This document shows, piece after piece, positions 36,599 to 44,842 of a stretch of 64,000 nucleotides of DNA (positions within the stretch are counted from its first letter, which is position 1; each line of letters begins with the position of its first letter). Origin of the DNA: Actinomyces oris (GTDB taxonomy: Bacteria > Actinomycetota > Actinomycetes > Actinomycetales > Actinomycetaceae); assembly GCF_001937665.1 (NCBI RefSeq), contig NZ_MSKL01000025.1:186352-250351 (forward strand), written 5' to 3'. The notes under the pieces are model-generated. The model did no database searches. It was given only the letters and a program-made list of their open reading frames with translations, and was not told where the DNA came from. Made by a program: the position numbers and the translations under genes.

Positions 36599-37831
36599 GT
36601 GCGCACCTATCTCGATCACGCAGCCACCTCCCCGGTCCGCCCCGAGGTCGCCCGGCAGGTCGCCGAGGACCTGGCCAGTGGGCTCGGTGGCTGGGCGAAT
36701 CCGAGTGCGCAGCACACCGCGGGCCGGCGAGTGGGAGCCCTGCTGGCACAGGCGCGTGCCCGCCTGGCAAGTGCCCTGGGGGTGGATGCGCATGAGGTGC
36801 TGCTGACCTCCGGCGGCACGGAGGCCGATGCCCTGGTGGTCTCGGGCCGGGCGCGAGCGGTTCCGGGCGGGCGACTGGTGCTCTCTCCGATCGAGCACCC
36901 GGCGGTGCTGGACTCGGCGCACACCGCCGTGGCCGAGCTGGGCGCGGGGCTGAGCCTGCTGGAGGTCGACGGCGCGGGGAGAGTCGAGCTCGACTCGGTG
37001 GATCGGGCGGCGGCGCCGGCAGCCGATACAGGCCACTCCCCCGCTTCCCTGGTCTCGGTCATGACGGCGAACAATGAGACCGGAGTGGTTCAGGACATGG
37101 CGGCGCTGGTGGCGCACGTGCGGGAGGCGAGTGGTGCCGGGCGCCCCGGCGAGACCGGGTACGTGCCCGTCCACTCCGACGCGGTCGCGGCGCTGGGGAA
37201 GGTTCCTGTGGACTTCCATGGCTGGGGTCTGGATGCGATGAGCCTGACGGGGCACAAGCTGGGGGCGCCGGTGGGCGTGGGGGCCCTGGTGCTTCGCCGC
37301 GACCTGGCGTTGACGCCGGCCACGGGCGGGGGCCGTCAGGAGCGGGGGATCCGCTCGGGCACTCAGGACGTGGTGGCGGCCCGGGCGCTGGCGCTGGCGG
37401 TGGAGCTGGCGGTCGCCGAGCGGGAGGAGCAGGAGGCCCGGCTGGCGGTGCTGCGACGTCGGATCCTGGAGGGCGCCGGGGCGCTTCCGGGCGTTCACGC
37501 CACGTTGCCGGAGGGCGCCGATCATGTGGCCTCCACGGCGCACTTGTGGTTCGAGGAGGCCGACGTCGAGGCGCTGCTCATGGCCCTGGACCTGGCGGGG
37601 ATTGATGCGTCGGCGGGGTCGGCCTGCCACGCCGGGGTCACCCAGCCCAGTCACGTGCTCCTGGCGATGGGCTTTCAGGAGGGGCCGGCCCGCTCCACGC
37701 TGCGCTGCTCCCTTGGCCGGGAGACGAGCCCCGAGGACGTCGAGCGCCTGCTCGCCGCCCTGCCCGCCGCCCTGGAGGGAGCCAGACGAGCCTGGAAGGT
37801 GACGCACAAGGCGGCAGGGACACACTTGTAG
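36599..37831 (+). CDS. Cysteine desulfurase (NifS/IscS family)
   Basis: This 410-aa class V aminotransferase-fold enzyme takes sulfur from cysteine. It has YLDHAATSPVRPEV at the N-terminus, TSGGTEADAL, the His of IEHPAV, ANNETGVVQD and the PLP-Lys motif SLTGHKLGAPVGVGAL. The catalytic Cys lies in GSACHAGVTQPSHVL, followed by RSTLRCSLGRETS. In actinobacteria such genes usually precede mnmA, to which they supply sulfur. Here mnmA follows 1.2 kb downstream, separated by small genes. The GTG start is leaderless. Confidence 0.92.
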   Translation: MRTYLDHAATSPVRPEVARQVAEDLASGLGGWANPSAQHTAGRRVGALLAQARARLASALGVDAHEVLLTSGGTEADALVVSGRARAVPGGRLVLSPIEHPAVLDSAHTAVAELGAGLSLLEVDGAGRVELDSVDRAAAPAADTGHSPASLVSVMTANNETGVVQDMAALVAHVREASGAGRPGETGYVPVHSDAVAALGKVPVDFHGWGLDAMSLTGHKLGAPVGVGALVLRRDLALTPATGGGRQERGIRSGTQDVVAARALALAVELAVAEREEQEARLAVLRRRILEGAGALPGVHATLPEGADHVASTAHLWFEEADVEALLMALDLAGIDASAGSACHAGVTQPSHVLLAMGFQEGPARSTLRCSLGRETSPEDVERLLAALPAALEGARRAWKVTHKAAGTHL

Positions 37832-37866
37832 CAGCCTCCAGTCCGACGAAAGGTGAGGAGAGCCGC

Positions 37867-38232
37867 ATGCCAACCGCCTCGAACAAAATGATCGGCGACT
37901 TCAGCGGCAAGCCGGCATCGGCCGCCATGTACGCGGTGATCGAGTCCTACGTCGTGTCTCTTGGCGCCGTCACGAAGCACCTGACGGCCCAGGTGAGCTT
38001 CTCCGTCAACCGGAAGTTCCTGTGGATCTGGGCCTACGAGAAGACGGGCGACGGCACCCTGTTCCTGAACGTGAGGCTCGACCGACCCGTGGAGGATCCG
38101 CACTTCCACCGCGTCGACCAGGTCAGTGCGAACAGGTGGAACCACCACGTCGTCGTCAAGACGATGGAGGCCACGCAGAGCGACTGGCTCCGGGACCTCA
38201 TTCGCGCCGGCCACGAGTTCGCCGCCCGTTGA
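37867..38232 (+). CDS. DUF5655 family protein
   Basis: This 121-aa soluble protein has the DUF5655 pattern: FSGKPASAAMYAVIE, LTAQVSFSVNRKFLWIWAY, LFLNVRLDRPVEDPHFHRV and RWNHHVVVKTMEATQS. The function is unknown; the compact fold is seen in stand-alone proteins and as a domain next to nucleases. The ATG at 37867 has GAGGAG 6 nt upstream. It lies directly after the desulfurase gene and could be cotranscribed with it. Confidence 0.82.
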   Translation: MPTASNKMIGDFSGKPASAAMYAVIESYVVSLGAVTKHLTAQVSFSVNRKFLWIWAYEKTGDGTLFLNVRLDRPVEDPHFHRVDQVSANRWNHHVVVKTMEATQSDWLRDLIRAGHEFAAR

Positions 38233-38294
38233 TCAGTCCTCAACAGCAGCGCAATGGCGCCATACAGCCGACTAACTGTTCGCGGATCCGCCTC

Positions 38295-38591
38295 TCACAC
38301 ACGATCGACGAACTGGGCGGCGATCTCCCGAGGAACGGGGTCCCATTCTCGTACGTACCTAATGGCTCGCACATGCCCGTCTCTTCTCCCGGAGTCACGC
38401 AGACTCCGTACCTCGGCACGATCCAGCGGGCTCTCCGAGAGCATGCGATCGATCGACAGGCTGTAGGTCTGCCGGAAGAACATTCGTTCCTGCTCGCTCT
38501 TCGTCATCGGACGCTCTCGACCATCTGCTATCCGCCAGATCGCCAGCAGCATGGCGAAAATAACCAAGAAGGCCAACCACGTATCAGACAT
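38295..38591 (-). CDS. Small single-span membrane protein, unknown family
   Basis: This 98-aa protein has an N-terminal membrane segment (TWLAFLVIFAMLLAIWRIAD) and a charged cytoplasmic tail (SIDRMLSESPLDRAEVRSLR). I do not recognise a family. It is supported by an excellent Shine-Dalgarno (AAAGGAG, 5 nt before the ATG at 38591) and the clear segment structure. It runs opposite to the desulfurase and mnmA genes, so it is an independent insertion between two functionally linked genes. The remnant upstream on the same strand may belong to the same unit. Confidence 0.6.
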   Translation of the reverse strand: MSDTWLAFLVIFAMLLAIWRIADGRERPMTKSEQERMFFRQTYSLSIDRMLSESPLDRAEVRSLRDSGRRDGHVRAIRYVREWDPVPREIAAQFVDRV

Positions 38592-38708
38592 CGCAGCTCC
38601 TTTCGTGAACGATGAGGCATGAGCACACTGACACGGACTGCCACCCTTTTGTCGAGTCGAGCACGACGACCGGCATGATGCCGTTGTCCAGACGCCGCTG
38701 GAACATGC

Positions 38709-38854
38709 TCAGGCGCTGCCGTCGGCATGCTCGCCCACCACGCTGAGAACGCGCTTGTACTCCCCCGACGGAAAACGAAGAACGCCGAGCATCGGTGCTG
38801 ATCGCGCACGGTCCGGGAGAGGCCATGGGCGCCGATGGAGTACTCATCAGGCAT
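38709..38854 (-). pseudogene. Possible frameshifted small gene
   Basis: An ATG at 38854 (MPDEYSIGAHGLSRTV) follows a perfect AAGGAG by 5 nt. The protein-like continuation (LGVLRFPSGEYKRVLSVVGE, then HADGSA and a stop) is in another frame, ending at 38709. A single indel around 38790-38800 would join them into a protein of about 48 aa. A further short frame (MFQRRLDNGIMPVVVLDS) follows up to the next gene. It may instead be two unrelated small frames. No family is recognised. Confidence 0.3.
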
Positions 38855-38993
38855 GACAGCTCCTTCCTCAGCGCTATCTATGCCGGGCACCACGAGGTCC
38901 CCTGGGTTGTTCCGGTTGCCCCGTCGCGGTCAACCTGCGGTAGCCTGCCACGGCCTGTAGCAACGGCTACCCGCCTGCCTGAAGGAGACCCTC

Positions 38994-40115
38994 GTGCGCG
39001 TCCTTGCCGCCCTGTCCGGCGGAGTGGACTCCGCCGTGGCCGCGGCGCGCGCCGTCGACGCCGGTCACGAGGTCGTGGGCGTCCACATGGCCCTGACCCG
39101 CAACCGCGCCCAGACCCGTTCGGGCTCGCGCGGCTGCTGCTCCATCGAGGACTCCGCCGACGCCCGCTGGGCCGCCCAGATCCTGGGGATCCCCTTCTAC
39201 GTGTGGGACCTGTCCGAGGAGTTCGAGGAGCGCGTCGTGGCCGACTTCCTCGACGAGTACCGCGCCGGTCGCACCCCCAACCCCTGCGTGCGCTGCAACG
39301 AGCGCGTCAAGTTCGACGCCCTGCTCGAGCGCGCCCTGGCCCTGGGATTCGACGCCGTCGCCACCGGCCACTACGCCCGCCTCACCGGCGGTGCCGCCTC
39401 CAGTCGCCCAGGCGAGACCACCGGCCTAACACTGCGCCGCGCCGCCGACGCAGCTAAAGACCAGTCCTACGTCCTGGCGGTCTCCGGCCGCGACGGCTTG
39501 TCCCGCGCCCTCTTCCCACTCGGTGACGCCCCCTCCAAGGCAGATGTACGCGCCGAAGCAGAGCGACGCGGCCTCCCGGTGGCCTCCAAGCCCGACTCCT
39601 ACGACATCTGCTTCGTCGCCGACGGCGACACCCGCGGCTTCCTCACCCGCAGCCTCGGCGTTCACGAAGGCACCCTGGTCTCCCCCGACGGCGACGTCCT
39701 CGGCACCCACGACGGCTATTTCGGCTTCACAGTCGGCCAGCGCAAAGGCCTGGGCCTGACCCGCCCGGCCCCCGACGGACGGCCCCGCTACGTCATCGAG
39801 ACCCGGCCCTCCACCAACGAAGTCGTCGTCGGCCCCGAAGAACTGCTCAGCCGCAAGAGCGTCGACGGCAACAACCTCATCCTCCTGGCCGACCCCCTCC
39901 CCCTCAACGACGGCGACCTCGGCTGGCAGGACGTGACCATCCAGGTGCGCGCCCACGGACGCCCCCTCCCCGCTGACGTTGCCGTCGATGTCGAGACCGG
40001 AACGCTGCGGGCCAAGTTGCACCACCCTTTGCGAGGCCTGGCGGCCGGCCAATCCGTCGTCGTCTACGGCGGCGACTCCGGTGACCAGGTACTGGCTCAG
40101 GCAACCGTGGCCTGA
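38994..40115 (+). CDS. mnmA: tRNA-specific 2-thiouridylase MnmA
   Basis: This 373-aa cytoplasmic enzyme makes 2-thiouridine at position 34 of tRNA-Lys, -Glu and -Gln using ATP and sulfur from a cysteine desulfurase. The PP-loop is [14 protein letters not shown]. The catalytic cysteines are in [14 protein letters not shown] and [10 protein letters not shown], and KDQSYVL and [12 protein letters not shown] are also conserved. The GTG at 38994 has AAGGAG 6 nt upstream. The sulfur donor is probably the desulfurase upstream. Confidence 0.95.
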   Translation: MRVLAALSGGVDSAVAAARAVDAGHEVVGVHMALTRNRAQTRSGSRGCCSIEDSADARWAAQILGIPFYVWDLSEEFEERVVADFLDEYRAGRTPNPCVRCNERVKFDALLERALALGFDAVATGHYARLTGGAASSRPGETTGLTLRRAADAAKDQSYVLAVSGRDGLSRALFPLGDAPSKADVRAEAERRGLPVASKPDSYDICFVADGDTRGFLTRSLGVHEGTLVSPDGDVLGTHDGYFGFTVGQRKGLGLTRPAPDGRPRYVIETRPSTNEVVVGPEELLSRKSVDGNNLILLADPLPLNDGDLGWQDVTIQVRAHGRPLPADVAVDVETGTLRAKLHHPLRGLAAGQSVVVYGGDSGDQVLAQATVA

Positions 40116-40255
40116 GCTGCGCGTCGCAGGACGGGGGCGCTCAGCCGACGATCCCCTGCCTGCCAGCACGAAGGAAAGGCGCGGCCGCACGACTGGTGCG
40201 CCGCCCCGGCATCAGCAGAAGAACCGATGCCAGGCCGGCGCACCACGCCCCCGCC

Positions 40256-41077
40256 TCAGCGCAGGGAGGTGTGCTGCTCGATCGCGCGCACCGCCCACCA
40301 GGCCAGGACCACAGCCAGCACCGGCCCGACGACCACGGACCCGACACCGATCACCGACGGCTGGACGCCGGTTCGGAGCGCCTCAAGGAACTGCGGCCAC
40401 ATCATCTGGCTCGTGAAATCGCCGGTGGTGACATCCATGCTGAGCGGCACGAAGAGAACGGCAATCAGGGCGAGTACCTGATTGACCGCGTAGAGCAGGA
40501 CGAGCCCGATCATGGGTGCCCCGAACCCGAGGTGGTTGAAACGGCCCTGCCCACCGATACTCATCACAGCACCGACCTCGATGACAAGCGAGAAGAGCCC
40601 GATGAGCACGATCAGGACGAACAAGGCCGTTTTGCCCGGTCCGGCCGTATCAATGGCCCAGAGCACCGGCTGGAGCACATCTTCGGTGGTGGACCCGATA
40701 CTGTGGGCGAGAACGGCGCACCAGGCGATGAGACCACCCAGGCAGATCGCACCCTCGACCAGCACCACTACGCAGGCGTAAAGAGCCTTGGCCGCGAAGT
40801 GCACCCGTCCGCGAACCGGAACGGCCATGGTGAGGTAACCGCGCTGCCCGTACATGGACTGCCAGTAGTCGACGGCGACCTGAACCATGACGGCGACCGG
40901 TATCGCGATGATCACCGCCATGGACGCCAGCTGCATGAGGCCGGCCAGCGCCGGCACGTCGGCCAGCAGCCACCACAGGCCGAGGAACCCGAGCAGAACG
41001 AGGCAGCAGGCCCCTGTCACAGAGGCATTGCGCCCCACCTGGGTACGAGCCTCCTCGATGAAGAGCGTGCGAAGCAT
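40256..41077 (-). CDS. ABC-2-type transporter permease
   Basis: This 273-aa protein has six predicted transmembrane helices, for example GACCLVLLGFLGLWWLLA and VGSVVVGPVLAVVLAWWAV. It is the membrane partner of the ATPase encoded immediately upstream: the two genes share one base at 41077. It is the last gene of a GntR-regulated operon. The substrate is unknown; such YtrA-type operons often respond to cell-envelope stress. Confidence 0.82.
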   Translation of the reverse strand: MLRTLFIEEARTQVGRNASVTGACCLVLLGFLGLWWLLADVPALAGLMQLASMAVIIAIPVAVMVQVAVDYWQSMYGQRGYLTMAVPVRGRVHFAAKALYACVVVLVEGAICLGGLIAWCAVLAHSIGSTTEDVLQPVLWAIDTAGPGKTALFVLIVLIGLFSLVIEVGAVMSIGGQGRFNHLGFGAPMIGLVLLYAVNQVLALIAVLFVPLSMDVTTGDFTSQMMWPQFLEALRTGVQPSVIGVGSVVVGPVLAVVLAWWAVRAIEQHTSLR

Positions 41078-41853
41078 CAGCGGTACTCCTTCCGGAACAG
41101 GGCGTCCAGGCTCGTGGAATGGGTCTGACGCAGATCGTCGGCATCGCCGGCCAGGAGCAGGCGACCGTCCTTGAGGAAGACGACGGAGTCGACGATCGGC
41201 TCGACGTCGGCGATGAGGTGAGTGGAGATGAGCATGAGGGAATCCGATTCGAAGTCGCGCAGGACGCCGTCGAGGATGATCTCGCGGGCGGCCGGATCAA
41301 CACCGGAGATGGGCTCGTCGAGCAGGTAGACCCGGGCGCGGCGACTCATCATCAGTGCAATGCGCAGCTTCTCCCCCATGCCCTTGCTCATCTCCTTGAT
41401 GGAGCGCTCAGCGGGCAGAGCGAAGAAGTCGACCAGCCGGCGGGCCTTGGCGGCGTCGAAATCGGCGAAGAGCCGAGAGAACTGGGCGATCGCCCGAGGC
41501 GGGGTGAGGCTGGTGGCCAGGAAGTCGGCGTCGGGCAGGAAGGACACCAGCGCCTTGGACAGCGGCCCGGGGGCATGCCCGGCGATGCGCACCTGACCCT
41601 CGTAGTCGGCCAGGACGCCGGCGAGAATCTTCAGCAGAGTGGTTTTGCCGCAACCGTTGGCGCCCATGAGGCCGACGATGCGTCCGGCGGGCAGCGACAG
41701 GCTCAGATCGCGCAGGGCAGGACGCCCGCGATAGGTCTTGGTCAGGTGGCGCACGGTCACCAGGGGCGGGGCGCCATCCAGGGACGGAATGGTATTGAAG
41801 CGTGCATCGGAGCCTTGCACATCCGACGGCGCCGCCGTCAGCGAACTGCTCAT
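41077..41853 (-). CDS. ABC transporter ATP-binding protein
   Basis: This 258-aa ATPase has Walker A MGANGCGKTTLLK, a modified signature EMSKGMGEKLRIALMM and Walker B VYLLDEPISGVDPAA, followed by the H-loop in ISTHLIADVE. The first 30 residues are not part of the domain. The ATG overlaps the gntR stop by 4 bp (41850-41853). It forms an exporter with the permease next to it. Confidence 0.88.
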   Translation of the reverse strand: MSSSLTAAPSDVQGSDARFNTIPSLDGAPPLVTVRHLTKTYRGRPALRDLSLSLPAGRIVGLMGANGCGKTTLLKILAGVLADYEGQVRIAGHAPGPLSKALVSFLPDADFLATSLTPPRAIAQFSRLFADFDAAKARRLVDFFALPAERSIKEMSKGMGEKLRIALMMSRRARVYLLDEPISGVDPAAREIILDGVLRDFESDSLMLISTHLIADVEPIVDSVVFLKDGRLLLAGDADDLRQTHSTSLDALFRKEYR

Positions 41854-42236
41854 GAGGGCTCTCCTGATTCGTCAGTGGTGGAAGCCGGCCACCGTTCGGC
41901 AAGGGTCTCGCCCGCTTGAGCGAGATCCATACCGATGGCGGTGACAGCGGCGATGAAGGTGTCCGTGGCGCCGACGGCGAGCTCACGTCGGACGGCGTCG
42001 AGCACCGCGGCATCAGCGGTGACGAAGCGCCCGGCAGTGCGCTCGGTAACGGTCAGGCCGCTGCGATCGAGCTCGGCGAGGGCGCGTTGGACGGTGTTGG
42101 GGTTGACCCCGGCCTGCGTGGCGAGATCGCGCACGCTGGGGATCCGGGTTCCGGCGGGCCAGATGCCGGTGACGATCCGCATGCGGAAATCATCGACCAG
42201 CTGGATCCAGATCGGACGCGAGTCGTCGAGATCCAT
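41850..42236 (-). CDS. GntR family transcriptional regulator, YtrA type
   Basis: This 128-aa regulator has an N-terminal winged HTH (PIWIQLVDDFRMRIVTGIWP, PSVRDLATQAGVNPNTVQRA) and only a short helical C-terminus, as in the YtrA subfamily that controls adjacent ABC transporter genes. It is first in a three-gene operon and probably represses it through the palindrome about 70 bp upstream. Confidence 0.88.
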   Translation of the reverse strand: MDLDDSRPIWIQLVDDFRMRIVTGIWPAGTRIPSVRDLATQAGVNPNTVQRALAELDRSGLTVTERTAGRFVTADAAVLDAVRRELAVGATDTFIAAVTAIGMDLAQAGETLAERWPASTTDESGEPS

Positions 42237-42302
42237 GGCTCTCCTAGTGCTCGGGGACGGGAAGTGCTCATGAGCGCAGCACAGGCGGCCTCAGCAGACC
42301 AC

Positions 42303-42332
42303 CTGTATTACTGCACTAATACAGTGACACAA
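42303..42332 (-). promoter_or_regulatory. GntR/YtrA operator overlapping the operon promoter
   Basis: A perfect palindrome CTGTATTA-CTGCAC-TAATACAG occupies 42303-42324. On the minus strand TTGTGT (42327-42332) and TAATAC (42305-42310), 16 bp apart, form a promoter whose spacer and -10 lie inside the palindrome. Binding of the regulator here would block RNA polymerase. Confidence 0.75.
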
Positions 42333-42356
42333 GGAGGGGTTGCCGTCAACCCGAAC

Positions 42357-42386
42357 GGCCTCGAGCCCACACTCGGACTCGAGGCC
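42357..42386 (-). terminator. Hairpin after the short DUF4132 gene
   Basis: GGCCTCGAG / CTCGAGGCC, a perfect 9-bp stem with a 12-nt loop, about 45 bp after the stop at 42433. There is no U tract. Confidence 0.45.
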
Positions 42387-42432
42387 GCAGCTCCTCGTCG
42401 GTCAGGGTCGACCACCCCTTCCCACCGAAGGC

Positions 42433-44691
42433 TCAGTCAGGAGGATCGACGATGGCGCGGTAGTCGGCATAGCACTCGGCAAGAAGCGCAGGCGGCACCT
42501 GCTCCAAGGGCACGACCCGACGACCATCGACCAGGCACAGGGGACCAGTGGTCACTACCTGGTCCTCACTCCACACGTCCACCCCACTGAAATCGATGAC
42601 GCTGCACAGACCGGCTACCGGGAAGTCCTTGAGGAACGTGCTGTACCAGTGGATGTTGGAGTCGGGCTCGTAGCCACGGGACTTGGCCCGTTTGCGCAGG
42701 TCACGGGCAATGACACGCCTTCCCGCCCCATCGTCGATGCCCCGCTGCCCCTTGCCCACCTTCGGGACCCGAGCAGAGAACTGGTCGAAGAGCGGAGCGA
42801 CCTCGTAGTCGGCCAGGTGCTCCCACCAGTCGGCCACTTCCGCCTCCGACAACAGCGTCCCGTGTGCCAGTCCGACCACGGCCTCCGAAGGCAGCTCCAG
42901 GACGGCGTCGTCAGCCCCCAGAAGCTGACCGTCCTCGGCGGGGCGGAAGGTCCAGGCCTGGGGCGCCTCGCCGCCGCCTTCCAGCTCATTAGGACTCCCA
43001 CCCTCGTCCTGACGGCGGGCCACCCAGACCAGACGAGCCGCCAGGTGCCGGGCCAGCGGATGGTCGGCGAACAGCTCCCGCCACAGCGGAAACGGCCAGG
43101 AGCGCCCGACACACATGGCCTCGTACAGACGCCGCCTCTGGACCTTGAGGACAGCGGCCACCTCCTTGCGCGCAAAGGTCAGGCGGCGCCTGGCCTGCGC
43201 CACGATCTCACTGTCCTCGCCCTTGCGTGCGGCGGGCAGACTCTTGCGTGCCCGTCCGTCGGAGTCCGTCAGGGCGATGGTCAGCTCAGGGGTCAGGCGC
43301 CCCAGGAACTCGCGCTCGCCGTAGGACAGGTGCAGCAGGCCGTCATGTCCGAAACCGGCCGTGGGGACGCTGCGGTCACCGAGCTCGGCCTCACTCCAGC
43401 CTCGCTCGGCGGCCACAGCCCGAGTGAGCAGGTTGGCGAAACCACGCACCTGCGGCAAGCGGTGCTGGGCTGCAGCCGAGACCATGACCTGCAGGGCCTC
43501 GGCGGACGGGTTCGCGGCGACGGCGGTCAGGACGGTCTCGGACTCGGCGCGCCATGTGGCATGGCGGCTCAGGGCGCTCCTGGCGGCGGCGGCAAGACGC
43601 TCACCCTCCATCCCGACGGCGAAGGCGAGCAGCCCCTTGTTCTTCAGGCTCTCCCCCTTGACGGCCTCACGGTTATGGGCGACCCAGGACTCGACGACGA
43701 AGGCACTCAGCTCACGGGCGTCCGCCGCATCGAGCAGGCTCAGGTAGAGCTCGATGGTGCCGGCCCCGTCGGGGGTCTTGAGCCTGTAGGCCTCGAGCAC
43801 CCAGTGGCGCACGATGTCCGGGTCGAGCGGCGTCCCGTCGGCGAGCCTCACCTGGGGCAGAGCCTCGAAGGGGAACCAGTCCAGGGCCACCGGAGGGCGC
43901 TTCAGTCGCCGTTTGGGAGGTGTGAGGGCCTCCGCTGTGACGATGTCGGTGACGTCATCCCCGTAGACCTGCAACGTGCGCAGCAGGTTGGCCCGCGCGA
44001 GACGGTCCTTCTCCTGGGCGCGGGCGGCACGCAGTCGGGCGACGCCGTCGGGAATCATCAGACCGGCCAGCCAGGCCGCACCCACCCGGCGCACGTGCGC
44101 AATCGGACTCATCACCGCCTCAAGGGCCAGATCCCCGACCTCGGGGAGGCCTGAGAGAAGCTCCTGGGCCAGCATCCGGTTGAACTCGGAGCGCCCCACC
44201 GCGACCTGCGCCAGGGCCGGCACCATGCTCTGGGGAACGGCGGGGAAGTGGGCGAGCGCGCACAGCACTCGCGTCGCCGACGTGGAATCCTCCAGCAGGT
44301 CACGGGCCCTGGCCAGGTCCTGGGCCATCCACGGCCAACTGTCCTCGGACTCACAAGTCCACAGGGCCCAGCCCCAGGTGATCGTGCGCACCACCTCGGG
44401 CGGATGCCCCGCCCGGGCCAACGCGTCGGCGACGAGGCGCGGATCGGTGTCCCACGGCAGGCCCTCCTCCAGGCTGTGGCGGTGAGTACTTGTGCCGATG
44501 TCCCCGTCAGATATGTTCAGGGAGCGGCACAGGTCATCGAGCGCCGCAGCGCGAGCCTCAGGAAGAGGAATCATCGGGGGAACCACGACCGGTGAAGTGT
44601 CACCCGACTCCGCTCCTGCCTGTTCCACCTGCTTCACGACTTCCTGACTTGTGTCGTCGGACGGGTTCTGAGACCTGGGCGTGACCGGCAT
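42433..44691 (-). CDS. DUF4132 (MolR-like) protein, short paralogue
   Basis: This 752-aa soluble protein has an N-terminal half of helical, HEAT-like repeats (VMSPIAHVRRVGAAWLAGL) and a C-terminal DUF4132 region (SVPTAGFGHDGLLHLSYG, RRRLYEAMCVGRSWP, LADYEVAPLFDQFSA, LLAECYADYRAIVD). DUF4132 is the domain of E. coli YehI/MolR; its biochemical role is unknown. The C-terminus is clearly paralogous to the 1229-aa protein at 47278-50967, while the N-terminal part is much shorter. The ATG at 44691 follows CACAAT by 6 nt, suggesting a leaderless start. The Ser/Thr-rich first 40 residues are not part of the fold. Confidence 0.85.
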   Translation of the reverse strand: MPVTPRSQNPSDDTSQEVVKQVEQAGAESGDTSPVVVPPMIPLPEARAAALDDLCRSLNISDGDIGTSTHRHSLEEGLPWDTDPRLVADALARAGHPPEVVRTITWGWALWTCESEDSWPWMAQDLARARDLLEDSTSATRVLCALAHFPAVPQSMVPALAQVAVGRSEFNRMLAQELLSGLPEVGDLALEAVMSPIAHVRRVGAAWLAGLMIPDGVARLRAARAQEKDRLARANLLRTLQVYGDDVTDIVTAEALTPPKRRLKRPPVALDWFPFEALPQVRLADGTPLDPDIVRHWVLEAYRLKTPDGAGTIELYLSLLDAADARELSAFVVESWVAHNREAVKGESLKNKGLLAFAVGMEGERLAAAARSALSRHATWRAESETVLTAVAANPSAEALQVMVSAAAQHRLPQVRGFANLLTRAVAAERGWSEAELGDRSVPTAGFGHDGLLHLSYGEREFLGRLTPELTIALTDSDGRARKSLPAARKGEDSEIVAQARRRLTFARKEVAAVLKVQRRRLYEAMCVGRSWPFPLWRELFADHPLARHLAARLVWVARRQDEGGSPNELEGGGEAPQAWTFRPAEDGQLLGADDAVLELPSEAVVGLAHGTLLSEAEVADWWEHLADYEVAPLFDQFSARVPKVGKGQRGIDDGAGRRVIARDLRKRAKSRGYEPDSNIHWYSTFLKDFPVAGLCSVIDFSGVDVWSEDQVVTTGPLCLVDGRRVVPLEQVPPALLAECYADYRAIVDPPD

Positions 44692-44830
44692 AGCCGTATT
44701 GTGCCGGCCCTCACGAGCACCGGATGCGGAAATGACGGAGCATTACTCCGGACATACGTCCTTCTAGACGAAGGTATATTCACCAGTTGATCGGTCATCT
44801 ATTTCGCCTCTCGGCCGGACCGCTTCCTTC

Positions 44831-44836
44831 TACGCT
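44831..44836 (+). promoter_or_regulatory. Putative -10 element in front of an unusual CTG start
   Basis: TACGCT lies 6 nt before an in-frame CTG at 44843, the same spacing as at the other leaderless genes here. Confidence 0.35.
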
Positions 44837-44842
44837 ACGGCC

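Noticed and set aside
38528-38893. 121-codon minus-strand frame over the small-gene region
   Set aside because: Only its first 20 residues look coding; the rest is frame-shifted sequence that runs into the supported 98-aa gene. Recorded instead as a possible pseudogene.
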